47,470 nt of DNA from an uncultured Bacilli bacterium (lineage in GTDB: Bacteria; Bacillota_I; Bacilli_A; RF39; UBA660). The position numbers were made by a program, and so were the translations under genes. Under the pieces are notes generated by a model. It saw only the letters and a program-made list of their open reading frames with translations, was not told the DNA's origin and searched no databases. Of this stretch, positions 24,768-33,057 are shown piece after piece. The first letter of the stretch is position 1. The number at the start of each line of letters is the position of its first letter. The stretch lies in assembly GCA_934098445.1 (NCBI GenBank), contig CAKOOW010000002.1:1-47470 (forward strand), read 5' to 3'.

Positions 24768-26429
24768 GTGAAAAATACAAACAGAAGAATAGTAGCTTCT
24801 TTATTAATTTTTAGTATCCTTATAACCGGATGTTCTAAAGATAAGAATAATAAGATAGATATGCTTAGTTATGTAGAGAGTCCTAAAGACAGGGAAAATA
24901 GTATTAGAATGGTGGTTGGAAAAGATTTTAATACTATAGACATGATGGGAATAGAAGATGTATTTGGAATAGATGAAGAGATAGAAAAGTCTTTAAATAC
25001 TAAGAGTGAGGATTGTACTTATAATTATTATGGAAATATAAATAGTTTGTTTTATAAGATTATTAATAATAGTAATGAATATGCTAAAGATAATGATATT
25101 TATGATTCTGTTTTTGATGAAGAGTTTTATAATAATATTGATTATACTAATTGTTTTGGGGTTTTCTTTGATAAAGATAAATTAGATAAGATAAGAGAAA
25201 GTATTCTAATAGCTTTAGAAAGTTATATAAGTTATATTTATGGGACGGGGAATAAAGAGGACATTCATAATATTTTAGATTTAAAGATAGTGGTATTTAA
25301 AGATAAAGAGTTGGAGAAACCTAATACTTATGGAGATTATGATAGTACGGATAATCTTATTAGAATTAGTTTTTATAATATCTTAGAGTCAGGTTGGGAA
25401 CTTGATGATATAATGGCTCGGATGGATGAGGTTATGAAACATGAACTTAATCATTCTATGGAACATAGTTGTCAAGATAAGATGGAAAATGGGGCTTTAG
25501 AGGAGATTGATTTTCTTAATGAGAGGTATTATAGTTTTTTGACGGAAGCCGCGGCAGAATCATCTTTGTATAATCTAGGGATTGCTAGTGGTTATGAAGC
25601 TAAGGGAGTAGTTTTTTATTATACTTATGATGAGTATAGGGCTTTAGAAAATAAGTTATTATTATGTTCGGTTTTTCAAAAGAATAGGAAGTTAGAGGAT
25701 TATTATCGGTATATTAATAATGAGGATATAAATGGTCTTTTAGAGTTTTTAGGCGCTAATTCTTTAGAAGAGAAGAAAGAGTTATTTAGAGTAGTATATG
25801 CGATGGATGCTTTAGTCGGAAGAAATATGTATCCATATGATGTTTTAGGAGATAAAGATAAATATTCAAAGGAAGATATTATAAGACTTCATGATAAGAT
25901 TGGTTATCAACATTATATAAGTATTCTAAAATATAGTCTTAATTCTTTAATAGATTATAATCTTAAAGAAGAGTTATTATCATTAGAGGATAATTTACTT
26001 TTATATTATATAGTAGTTAATAGTATTTTAGATGATTGTTTCTTTATAGATGATAGTAGTGGGTATAATATTTATTATTGTTATGAAGATTTTGTTGATA
26101 ATTATTATCAAATAGAAGATAGTTTCTTTAGGATATTAGAAGTTATGTATCATAAAGATTATGAGGATATAAAGAGTCTTTATAATGAGTATAAAGATAT
26201 AGATATTATGAAGAGTATGACTTATCTAAGTAATGGTAATGTTAATATAGATAGTAATACTAGTCTTCATGAGAAATTAGAAAAGTTATTGGAGAAGTTT
26301 CCTGGTCTTGGGGTTGTCTCTAATACTTACTATTATAATGGTTATATTAGTAATTGTAATTATGTTAAGTTATTAGATAAAGTTATTGATTCCGAGAATA
26401 AAGATAATACTTTAAGACTAAGAAAGTAA
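24768..26429 (+). CDS. lipoprotein with HExxH putative metalloprotease motif, copy 2
   Basis: The GTG start at 24768 has GATGGGGG upstream. The N-terminus, MKNTNRRIVASLL..ILITGC, is a lipobox, with Cys22 to be lipidated and kept on the outer face of the membrane. HELNH is at residues 225-229, and FLTEAAAESS about 30 residues later gives the candidate third ligand. Length (553) and order match copy 1: a C-T-Y-N-YYG motif, the zinc site, EDNLLLYYI and a C-terminal SNCNYVKLL close to ANFNYNNLR. The substrate is unknown. Copy 1 (secreted) and copy 2 (lipid-anchored) look like a duplicated pair. Confidence 0.68.
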   Translation: MKNTNRRIVASLLIFSILITGCSKDKNNKIDMLSYVESPKDRENSIRMVVGKDFNTIDMMGIEDVFGIDEEIEKSLNTKSEDCTYNYYGNINSLFYKIINNSNEYAKDNDIYDSVFDEEFYNNIDYTNCFGVFFDKDKLDKIRESILIALESYISYIYGTGNKEDIHNILDLKIVVFKDKELEKPNTYGDYDSTDNLIRISFYNILESGWELDDIMARMDEVMKHELNHSMEHSCQDKMENGALEEIDFLNERYYSFLTEAAAESSLYNLGIASGYEAKGVVFYYTYDEYRALENKLLLCSVFQKNRKLEDYYRYINNEDINGLLEFLGANSLEEKKELFRVVYAMDALVGRNMYPYDVLGDKDKYSKEDIIRLHDKIGYQHYISILKYSLNSLIDYNLKEELLSLEDNLLLYYIVVNSILDDCFFIDDSSGYNIYYCYEDFVDNYYQIEDSFFRILEVMYHKDYEDIKSLYNEYKDIDIMKSMTYLSNGNVNIDSNTSLHEKLEKLLEKFPGLGVVSNTYYYNGYISNCNYVKLLDKVIDSENKDNTLRLRK

Positions 26430-26470
26430 AAAGAATTAAGATATGTAAAGAAGAAATCTTAATTCTTTTT
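26428..26470 (+). terminator. bidirectional terminator between convergent genes
   Basis: A perfect 15-bp stem, AAAAAGAATTAAGAT (26428-26442) with ATCTTAATTCTTTTT (26456-26470), loop 13 nt. It ends with T on the plus strand and A on the left flank, so it can serve both the lipoprotein gene and the minus-strand gene, whose stop codon lies inside it. Confidence 0.8.
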
Positions 26471-26656
26471 TGATTCATCAATATCATTAGAAGTTTCCAT
26501 ATTAAGAAGAGCATATTCACAAGCTAGAATGACAAAACGACTGAAGGATATATTTTGACCGACAAGGGCTTTTTCTATTCTATTAATGAGTTCTAAAGGA
26601 AATCTTATGGTTTTATTTTCAGTTTCTCCTTTGGGAGAGATTTTAAATGGTTGCAT
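26459..26656 (-). CDS. small ribbon-helix-helix-like protein
   Basis: This 65-residue product has KTIRFPLELINRIEKALVG followed by NISFSRFVILACEYAL, the strand-helix-helix pattern of RHH (CopG/Arc-like) DNA-binding proteins. The strand residues (TIRF) would contact DNA as a dimer. AAGAGGT lies before the ATG on the minus strand. No toxin gene is adjacent, so an antitoxin role is not supported; it may be a stand-alone regulator. The gene points away from the SAM riboswitch and metK. Confidence 0.7.
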   Translation of the reverse strand: MQPFKISPKGETENKTIRFPLELINRIEKALVGQNISFSRFVILACEYALLNMETSNDIDESKKN

Positions 26657-26770
26657 ATATTACCTCTTAGATAATTGTAATATAAAGAGTAAGGCAAATG
26701 AAGAAAAAGTACATAAATGTAAAAATTCTTTAATTGATAATCAGACAGTGTCTTAATTTAAGAAAGGGAC

Positions 26771-26799
26771 TTGTCAAAAAGAAAAAAATAAATTAAAAT
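26771..26799 (+). promoter_or_regulatory. promoter of the SAM riboswitch-metK unit
   Basis: TTGTCA (26771-26776), 17-bp A-rich spacer, TAAAAT (26794-26799), 10 bp before the start of the riboswitch P1 stem. Confidence 0.7.
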
Positions 26800-26808
26800 G
26801 TATGTAAC

Positions 26809-26938
26809 ATCTTATAAAGAGTGATGGAGGGACTAGCCCAGAGAAGTCACACCAACCTATTAGATTAGGTGGTAATGCTAGAGCGATAAGATAACTTACC
26901 CTTATACTCAAGGTACTTAGTTATCTTGGGTGTTTTTT
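26809..26938 (+). promoter_or_regulatory. SAM-I (S-box) riboswitch
   Basis: The S-box core is visible: P1 left ATCTTAT (26809-26815) with right ATAAGAT (26886-26892), then an AAAGAGTGATGGAGGGACTAGCCC-like stretch (26816-26839), a GAAGTCAC-ACCAACC segment (26842-26857), a hairpin returning with GGTGGTAATGCT (26868-26879), and GATAAG. A terminator follows (26888-26938). SAM binding would stabilise the aptamer and allow termination, lowering metK when SAM is plentiful. The consensus kink-turn is slightly divergent (AAGTCACACCAACC instead of the usual GAAACCCGGCAACC type). Confidence 0.88.
26888..26938 (+). terminator. regulated terminator of the SAM riboswitch
   Basis: AAGATAACT (26888-26896) pairs with AGTTATCTT (26919-26927), with extra TACC/GGTA pairing inside, then GGGTG and TTTTTT. 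Its left arm overlaps the 3' strand of aptamer P1 by a few bases. Confidence 0.78.
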
Positions 26939-26965
26939 ATATGATGAAAAGAAAGAGGTAAGAAA

Positions 26966-27991
26966 ATGGAAAAATACTATAGTAATGAAATTGTTTTTAG
27001 GGGGCATCCTGATAAGGTTTGCGACCAAATAAGTGATGCTATTCTAGATGAATGTTTAAAGCAAGATGAGAATAGTCGTTGTGGAATAGAGACAGTTGGC
27101 GGAAAGGGTAAAATCTTTATAACGGGGGAAATTACAACGAAGGCTAAATTAGATATAGAATCTATAGTAAAAGGGGTTCTTAAAGATATTGGGTATGATT
27201 ATGATTGTGAAATCATTAATAATATAGGTATTCAAAGTCCAGATATAGCGTTGGGGACAAATGATGTAGTTGGTGGGGCTGGTGATAACGGGATGATGTT
27301 TGGTTATGCTACTCGGGATACGAAAGAATATTTACCAACGGCAATGGTTATTCTTCAGAAATTAAGTCGTAAGTATGATTGGCTAGTACATACTGATAAA
27401 CGTTTCTTGGCGGATGGGAAAGCCCAGATTACGGGGGTTTATGAGAATAATAAGCTTATTAGAATTAAGGATTTTACGATATGCTATCAAAATACTGAAG
27501 AAGAAAGAGATAAGACTGATGAAATTCTAAAGAAGATATGTAATGAAATATGTAGGGAATACAAAATAAAGGTTGATAAGTATTTAATAAATCCGACAGG
27601 AAGATTTTATATTGGGGGATTTCTAGGTGATGCAGGATTAACGGGAAGAAAAATAGTGGTTGATAGCTATCAGTCTTTTGCTAACGTTGGTGGGGGTGCT
27701 TTTTCGGGAAAAGACCCTACGAAAGTAGATAGAAGTGGAGCTTATAAAGCAAGAGAAATTGCTAAACAAATATTAAAAGATAATCCTAAGTATTATTGGT
27801 GTAGTGTTCAACTTTCGTATGCTATTGGGATTGATAAGCCGTTAGCAATTTATATTACGACCGACTTAGGAGATATCAAAGTACCAGAAAGTTTGTATGA
27901 AGAGTGTACGCCAAAAAGAATTATAGAAGATTTAAATTTAAAGAAGGAGTGTTTCTTTAAAAGAGCAAGATACGGTCATTTTACTGATTAG
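26966..27991 (+). CDS. metK: S-adenosylmethionine synthetase
   Basis: The enzyme makes SAM from methionine and ATP. Landmarks are FRGHPDKVCDQISDAILD near the N-terminus, GAGDNGMMFGYA (the GAGDQG loop with Asn in place of Gln), DGKAQITGVY, NPTGRFYIGGFLGDAGLTGRK and GGGAFSGKDPTKVDRS with the catalytic lysine. At 341 residues it is about 45-55 shorter than typical MetK (385-400), with shorter loops in all three repeats but all signature motifs kept. AAAGAGGT precedes the ATG. Expression is under the SAM-I riboswitch directly upstream. Confidence 0.95.
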   Translation: MEKYYSNEIVFRGHPDKVCDQISDAILDECLKQDENSRCGIETVGGKGKIFITGEITTKAKLDIESIVKGVLKDIGYDYDCEIINNIGIQSPDIALGTNDVVGGAGDNGMMFGYATRDTKEYLPTAMVILQKLSRKYDWLVHTDKRFLADGKAQITGVYENNKLIRIKDFTICYQNTEEERDKTDEILKKICNEICREYKIKVDKYLINPTGRFYIGGFLGDAGLTGRKIVVDSYQSFANVGGGAFSGKDPTKVDRSGAYKAREIAKQILKDNPKYYWCSVQLSYAIGIDKPLAIYITTDLGDIKVPESLYEECTPKRIIEDLNLKKECFFKRARYGHFTD

Positions 27992-28034
27992 TATCTTTTT
28001 TTGGGATGAAAAAAGACCCCTTTAGAGGGAGTAC

Positions 28035-28826
28035 TTATTCATAAATATTTACGTAATAATCATCCATTGAACCACAGGTATCTTCTAGAGAATAGTAATA
28101 ATCTTTACCACTATCATTTGTTCCGGGTATGATACCACATATTGTTTTAGCAGTATCACCGATTTTATCACTAATTGCCTTTAATTTACTTGTTACATTA
28201 ATATTTAATTTTTTGATGACATCATTAAGAGATAATTCAGCGTCGTTTTTAATATCATAATAATAACCAGTAAAATGAACACCTCCACCAGCACGGTGAT
28301 TTAGGTAACTATCAGTAACCATAATAAATAAAATATCTTTATAAATGGCATAACGATAAGATACCGTAGTACTAGCAATTGCAGTTTCCTGATCATTAGT
28401 ATTTACTGTATCGATATAGCTTTGATAATTCTTTAAAATTTTTTGATTTATTATTTTGGTTACAGGGGTGTCAATTAGAATTTTAGGAATACTAATATTA
28501 TTAGTAGTTTGATCAGGGTCAGTACTTTCTTTACCAAATTCACTAGTAGGCCAATTATATACTTTATAACCATTAAAAGCTAAGCCAACATACTCATAGT
28601 CTTTTTTGGAGGTAGTATTATCATTTGTCGTATTGTTATCTTTGTCATCTTTAGAATCATTAGAAGTGTTATTCTTTTCTTCCTTAGAGTTCTCATTATC
28701 TTTAGGACTTATAGTTTCTTTAGTATTACACTTATTAGAGAAGGCTTTATCATAGAGAAGATAACCTCCTAAAGATAGGGATATTACTAGTAATATAATT
28801 ATTATAATAGTTTTTTTATCTTTCAT
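28035..28826 (-). CDS. membrane-anchored protein with DUF3298-like domain
   Basis: The 263-residue product has an N-terminal membrane anchor (residues 5-27), then a low-complexity linker of Asn, Asp, Lys, Ser and Thr (about 40-75), then a folded domain. The domain has ISIPKI, a central strand set and GYYYDIKNDAELSLNDVIKKL, which resembles the FDLKTGKELTLKDLF pattern of the DUF3298/PdaC-RsiV region. Two cysteines (CGIIPG and DTCGSMDDYY) could form a disulfide outside the cell. Proteins of this kind sit at the cell wall and in some cases bind lysozyme or process peptidoglycan; no catalytic site is evident here. Confidence 0.65.
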   Translation of the reverse strand: MKDKKTIIIIILLVISLSLGGYLLYDKAFSNKCNTKETISPKDNENSKEEKNNTSNDSKDDKDNNTTNDNTTSKKDYEYVGLAFNGYKVYNWPTSEFGKESTDPDQTTNNISIPKILIDTPVTKIINQKILKNYQSYIDTVNTNDQETAIASTTVSYRYAIYKDILFIMVTDSYLNHRAGGGVHFTGYYYDIKNDAELSLNDVIKKLNINVTSKLKAISDKIGDTAKTICGIIPGTNDSGKDYYYSLEDTCGSMDDYYVNIYE

Positions 28827-28928
28827 AAATATAAACTCCTTTCTATTATAAGTTTACCATAGATAAGGATGTTTTGATGACTTTTTATGGTTTTTTTGAT
28901 ACAATCTTTTTAGAATAGATGGTGTGGT

Positions 28929-29777
28929 ATGAAGAAATGGATTAACTTTTTGATAGGGATATTTATAGTAGCTTTTAGTTTTAATTTATTTTGTGTTCCT
29001 AATAATTTGGCTTCTTCAGGGATAGGGGGATTATCTATTGTAGTAGGTAATTTTATAGATATTGATAAGTCTTTATTCGTGGGAGTTGTAAATATCTTTT
29101 TGATTATTATTTCTTACGTTTTTTTAGGGAAAAGTAATACTTATAAGACGATTGTAGGTTCTTTAGTGTATCCAGTTTTTTTGAAGATTACATCCTCTAT
29201 AACGGGTTATATTGATTTAAGTGGGGTTGATTTACTGATTAAAGCTGTTATGGGAGGAATAATAACGGGGTATGGGTTAGGACTGGTCTTTAAGTCGGGG
29301 TATACCACGGGGGGTACGGATATTATAGAGGCTATATTAGGAAAGTATTTAAGATTACCTATGGATAAGGCAATTATTATTGTGGATGGGGTAGTAGTTA
29401 TTTTATCGGGGATAGTTTTTGGAATAGAACATCTAATTTATGCTTTAATTTTCTTACTGTTTCAAAGTATTTATTCTAATCAATTTATGTTGGGGCTTAA
29501 AGAGGATAAAATCTTATATATTAATTCCCTTAAGAGTAAAGAGATTACCGAGTTTTTAAAAGAGACTTATAATTATGGGATAACTATTTTAAATAGTAAG
29601 GGGGGCTTTAGTAAAGATAAAAGACAGGTTTTAGTGGTTGCTATTAGATATAGTTTTTATTTAGAGATTAAGAGGGCTATTATGATGATTGATCCTAAGG
29701 CTTTTATTACGGTATGTAATTCTTATGAGGCTATATATATTAATAAAGATGAGAGAAAAAGACTTAAGAAATCTTAA
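28929..29777 (+). CDS. YitT family membrane protein (DUF161 + DUF2179)
   Basis: The 282-residue protein begins with a hydrophobic start and the VPNNLASSGIGGLS loop, has about five helices, the GYTTGGTDIIEAIL motif, and ends with a cytoplasmic DUF2179 domain (about 200-275; TETYNYGITILNSKGGFSKDK type and DPKAFITVCNSYEA). This is the standard YitT layout. Function of the family is not settled. A TGATACAAT extended -10 lies at about 28899-28907. The gene stands between the minus-strand anchor protein and the HExxH operon. Confidence 0.9.
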   Translation: MKKWINFLIGIFIVAFSFNLFCVPNNLASSGIGGLSIVVGNFIDIDKSLFVGVVNIFLIIISYVFLGKSNTYKTIVGSLVYPVFLKITSSITGYIDLSGVDLLIKAVMGGIITGYGLGLVFKSGYTTGGTDIIEAILGKYLRLPMDKAIIIVDGVVVILSGIVFGIEHLIYALIFLLFQSIYSNQFMLGLKEDKILYINSLKSKEITEFLKETYNYGITILNSKGGFSKDKRQVLVVAIRYSFYLEIKRAIMMIDPKAFITVCNSYEAIYINKDERKRLKKS

Positions 29778-29922
29778 AATTAAGGCTTTTTCTTTGCCTA
29801 AAAGAATCTTTAGTTTACTATGGGTATTTATTAAATATTTAATAAAAAAATTTTTAAAAAGGTCATTTTAGGGCTGGACAAATGATTGAAATGGTGTTAA
29901 CATCTAGCTACTGGTTGGAGTG

Positions 29923-31395
29923 ATGGTTTTGGGAGAGTTAGTATTTATTGATGAGGGTTTATCTAAAGATGAGGTTAATAGAAGAAAGGATATTGTTAAG
30001 AGATATTTTAATCTAATAATGGAAAGTTATGTTCGGGTTACTGGGGATAATGTCATTAGACTTGCTAATCTGGAAGAATATATAGCTATGATACTAAGAG
30101 TTGTTTTTAGAATAGAAGGATTTAAAGAGAAGTTTAATTCTAAAGACTTTTGGGTTTCTTTATATATAAGTATCTTAATGAGAGAGAATAAAGAAGCTGG
30201 GAGAAACGGATTATTTAATGAAGGCGCGATGTCTTTAGATCATTGTTATTTTTATATTTCTTTAGGGTTTTATGATTATGATGCTTTAAAGATAAGTGAG
30301 TTTTTAGTAAGTGATGATAGAAAGACTAAGGATATTTTAAAGAATTGGTTAAAAGAACAGGTTAGATTTCATTGTTGTAATTATTTATTAGGAGTAGTTT
30401 TAATCTTGATGAAGAGGATAGATGGGTATTTCTATGAAAATTTTAATGATATATTTAGAGTAATGAATCAGACTAGTTCTAGTTTATTAGTAGATAAACA
30501 ATATAAAAATATTTCTAATGATAAGATGGAATTACCTAAGATTACTAAGGAAGAGATAGATTCTTTAATTGAAGGTTTCTTTAAGAATATTAAGGCTCCT
30601 GAATGGTGGAATCAAGAGTATATAGAGTTAAAAGAAAAGGGAAAAATTAGTTTTATCGAAGGAGAAACTTCTCTTATTAATAATAGTATTTATCATGCAG
30701 ATACGGGTATTATAGAAATCGATTTACGGGGAAATATTATGGATTTTCCTACTTTGGTTCATGAACTTACTCATTATTTTGTTGGTAAGACCAAAAGAGA
30801 TAATTTTATTTTAGATGAATTGCCTTCAATATATATGGAAGAATTAGCGCTTTCTTATTTAGAGAGCATTGGTTATGATAGAAATGTCATTGCGTTTATG
30901 CAAAATCATCGGGTTTTATCTAATTTTTCTGTTTACGAATCTCTTTTTAATAATTTGGCTCTTGTTAATAAATATAAGAAGAAGGGAATTGTTATTAAGG
31001 AAGATTTAATGCAACCGTTTATAGAGGCTAATAAAGAGCTTAAGGAATGGCGAGAAAAAATGGTTAATTTGGCTTTAAAACAGGGTAGAGATATTCCAGA
31101 GACTTTAAGTGATGATTATTCAATAAATCCAGAAGAGGCTGCTATAGATATGGTTGATCGGGAGATAGATAATATCATAGGTAATGGGAATATGATCTTT
31201 GATGGGTGTCAGTATCTTTTAGGGACTATGATAACTAAAGAGTTAATGAATAGACCTAAAGAGGAAGTGTTACCAGAGATGTTTAATTTGATTAATAAGA
31301 TAGATGAGTATGATTTAGAAAGAGTAGTAAATTCCTTGGGAATAGATATTTTAAAGAAGGATAAGAAAGAAGAGAGAGTCTTAAAGAAAGGGTAA
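29923..31395 (+). CDS. cytosolic HExxH putative metalloprotease, copy 1 of the second pair
   Basis: The 490-residue product is without signal peptide. After a long helical region it has LVHELTHYF (HELTH at 280-284) and FILDELPSIYMEELALSYLESIGYD 16-40 residues later, which would give a third ligand. It differs from the exported pair at 23176 and 24768, but copy 2 follows 5 bp downstream with the same order. The last ~46 codons are nearly identical to those of copy 2 although the rest has diverged. I chose ATG 29923, preceded by GGTTGGAG; a GTG lies immediately in front. Family and substrate were not recognised. Confidence 0.65.
   Translation: MVLGELVFIDEGLSKDEVNRRKDIVKRYFNLIMESYVRVTGDNVIRLANLEEYIAMILRVVFRIEGFKEKFNSKDFWVSLYISILMRENKEAGRNGLFNEGAMSLDHCYFYISLGFYDYDALKISEFLVSDDRKTKDILKNWLKEQVRFHCCNYLLGVVLILMKRIDGYFYENFNDIFRVMNQTSSSLLVDKQYKNISNDKMELPKITKEEIDSLIEGFFKNIKAPEWWNQEYIELKEKGKISFIEGETSLINNSIYHADTGIIEIDLRGNIMDFPTLVHELTHYFVGKTKRDNFILDELPSIYMEELALSYLESIGYDRNVIAFMQNHRVLSNFSVYESLFNNLALVNKYKKKGIVIKEDLMQPFIEANKELKEWREKMVNLALKQGRDIPETLSDDYSINPEEAAIDMVDREIDNIIGNGNMIFDGCQYLLGTMITKELMNRPKEEVLPEMFNLINKIDEYDLERVVNSLGIDILKKDKKEERVLKKG
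31252..31389 (+). repeat. 138-bp near-identical 3' end, copy 1
   Basis: It aligns without gaps to 32613-32750 with about 10 mismatches, several of them silent. It covers RPKEEVLPEMFNLINKI and the following helix of the HExxH protein. The preceding coding sequence is far less similar, which suggests gene conversion or selection on this tail. Confidence 0.85.
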
Positions 31396-31400
31396 GATTT

Positions 31401-32756
31401 ATGGATGAGATTGAAGTTTTTACAAGAGGATTAAGTTCGGAAGAAATAAATAATCGGGTTAAAGTGTTTGATTTATGTGGTGGTTTAATTAATAAATATG
31501 TTCAGATGACTAGTGATTACTTAGTTGATATGGTTAATTTAGAGGATTATTTAACTAAAGTAATTAATACTATTCTTAAAGATGAGAAGTTTATGAAGGG
31601 AATAGATAGTCAAGAGTTTTTAGCGGGTAACTATCTTTTAATAGAGACTTCTAAAGATAATGAAAGAATTAATGATGCTTATATTCTTAGTGCTTTTTCT
31701 TATTATAAGAGTGATGCTAAAAGAATAGTAGAGTTTTTAATTAACTATGATGAAGTAAGAAAATTAGCGATTAAAAATTGGCTAAAAGATGAAAGTTATC
31801 TAAAGATATATAATTATTTACTTAGTAATTTAACTTTAAAGTTAGAATCTTATGATAAGAATGCTTTAAGTTATTTAGATAGTCTTTTAGAGTTAATGAG
31901 TTTAAAGAAAAATAGTTATGTTTTTGATGAGGGGTTTTCTGAAAGAAAGTTATCTTTAGAAGAGTCAGATAATTTAGTAGAAGGTTTCTTTTCTTATTTA
32001 GGAGCTCCTAAAGAATTGATGAATAATTATCTTTATTTAAAGAGAAATAATTCAATTCAAGACAAAAAGTCATTTAGAGAAGGTAATGGTAATTGTTATT
32101 TAGATAAGGATGGTCTTTGGAAGATAGAGTTAGAAAGAACGGGAACTACTAAAGATTTTATTGTTTTTATTCATGAATTTACTCATTTTATTAGTGTAAG
32201 TGGGAATAGGGATTCTTTCTTCTTGAGTGAGTTACCTTCTATGTATATGGAAAGTTTAGCAGCCTCTTACTTGGAAAGTCTTGGATATGGAGATAATCTA
32301 AGAGAAGAAATTTTAAGAGAAAGAAACAATTATTGTTTAAAAAAATACTTAATAAATAGATCTTTATACCAAGATTTAGTAACTTTTAGAAAAGTTGGTT
32401 ACCTGAGAGAAGAAAGTTTTGAAGATAAGGTTTCAGGAAAGGTGAAATTTGTAAGAAATAGAGGAGCTTTTAATAATAATGATGTGTCTTTAGAAAGAAC
32501 AAAGAAAGTTCTTTGGAAAGAAAATATTTCAAAGATTTTAGATACGGGGGTTAATTCAGTTCATGGAATAGCCTATTTACTAGGACTTATAATAACTGAA
32601 GAATTGGTAAGAAGACCTAAGGAGGAAGTATTACCGGAGATGTTTAATTTAATTAATAAGATTGATGAGTATGATTTAGAAAGAGTAGTAAATTCTTTGG
32701 GAATAGATATTTTAAAGAAGGATAAAGAAGAAGAAAGTGTCTTAAAGAAAAAGTGA
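31401..32756 (+). CDS. cytosolic HExxH putative metalloprotease, copy 2 of the second pair
   Basis: 451 residues. HEFTH is at residues 258-262 (FIHEFTHFI) and FFLSELPSMYMESLAASYLESLGYG follows, closely matching copy 1. N-terminal similarity is also visible (EVFTRGLSSEEINNRVKVFD against VFIDEGLSKDEVNRRKDIV). A segment of about 40 residues before the C-terminus is shorter than in copy 1. The C-terminal ~46 codons match copy 1 at about 93% of bases. The gene is 5 bp after copy 1, so the two are co-translated. No signal peptide. The function is unknown. Confidence 0.65.
   Translation: MDEIEVFTRGLSSEEINNRVKVFDLCGGLINKYVQMTSDYLVDMVNLEDYLTKVINTILKDEKFMKGIDSQEFLAGNYLLIETSKDNERINDAYILSAFSYYKSDAKRIVEFLINYDEVRKLAIKNWLKDESYLKIYNYLLSNLTLKLESYDKNALSYLDSLLELMSLKKNSYVFDEGFSERKLSLEESDNLVEGFFSYLGAPKELMNNYLYLKRNNSIQDKKSFREGNGNCYLDKDGLWKIELERTGTTKDFIVFIHEFTHFISVSGNRDSFFLSELPSMYMESLAASYLESLGYGDNLREEILRERNNYCLKKYLINRSLYQDLVTFRKVGYLREESFEDKVSGKVKFVRNRGAFNNNDVSLERTKKVLWKENISKILDTGVNSVHGIAYLLGLIITEELVRRPKEEVLPEMFNLINKIDEYDLERVVNSLGIDILKKDKEEESVLKKK
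32613..32750 (+). repeat. 138-bp near-identical 3' end, copy 2
   Basis: Partner of 31252-31389; encodes the same tail, ending DILKKDKEEESVLKK instead of DILKKDKKEERVLKK. Confidence 0.85.
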
Positions 32757-32785
32757 TTGCGAGAATAATGATTTTGTGATAGTAT
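32757..32785 (+). promoter_or_regulatory. internal promoter of the HExxH operon
   Basis: TTGCGA (32757-32762), 17-bp spacer, TAGTAT (32780-32785), beginning right after the TGA stop. Same architecture as the promoter at 11081. The downstream genes can therefore be made apart from the HExxH pair. Confidence 0.6.
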
Positions 32786-32808
32786 AACTGGCAAGAGAGA
32801 AGGGTTTT

Positions 32809-33057
32809 ATGACTATTGGGGATAATTTTGAGTTTAATAATACTTCTTACCTTTTATTAGGAGTGGTTGAATATCGAGAAATACCTTACTATTTAGGAGT
32901 AGATAATCTAAAGAAAGAAGAGTATAAGATATTTAAAAGTAATAATAATACTTTGGTAGAGGAAGAAAATAGACACATAATTAAGAGACTTTTACCGGAA
33001 TTTAGTAAAGAGTTAAATAGAGTAATTACTTTTGTGGGGGATGATTTAGATGAGTAA
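32809..33057 (+). CDS. small unknown protein, 82 aa
   Basis: The acidic product begins MTIGDNFEFNNTSYLLLGVVEYREIPYYL, a strand-turn-strand pattern, and ends with a helix. It recalls the start of the 85-residue protein at 35455 (LKDGTSLYIADTLEYKGKRYVYGL): both read as a short beta barrel with a Tyr-rich hairpin, similar in style to DUF1292-type small proteins. AGAAGGG is upstream of the ATG. The stop overlaps the next start by 8 bp, so translation is coupled to the 802-residue protein. Function unknown. Confidence 0.6.
   Translation: MTIGDNFEFNNTSYLLLGVVEYREIPYYLGVDNLKKEEYKIFKSNNNTLVEEENRHIIKRLLPEFSKELNRVITFVGDDLDE

Noticed and set aside
26459..26656. Toxin-antitoxin pair around the RHH protein
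   Set aside because: No partner gene next to it; the neighbours are a lipoprotein gene and the riboswitch.
29689..29871. Small gene overlapping the YitT 3' end
   Set aside because: It is a shifted frame of the YitT DUF2179 region with no ribosome site.
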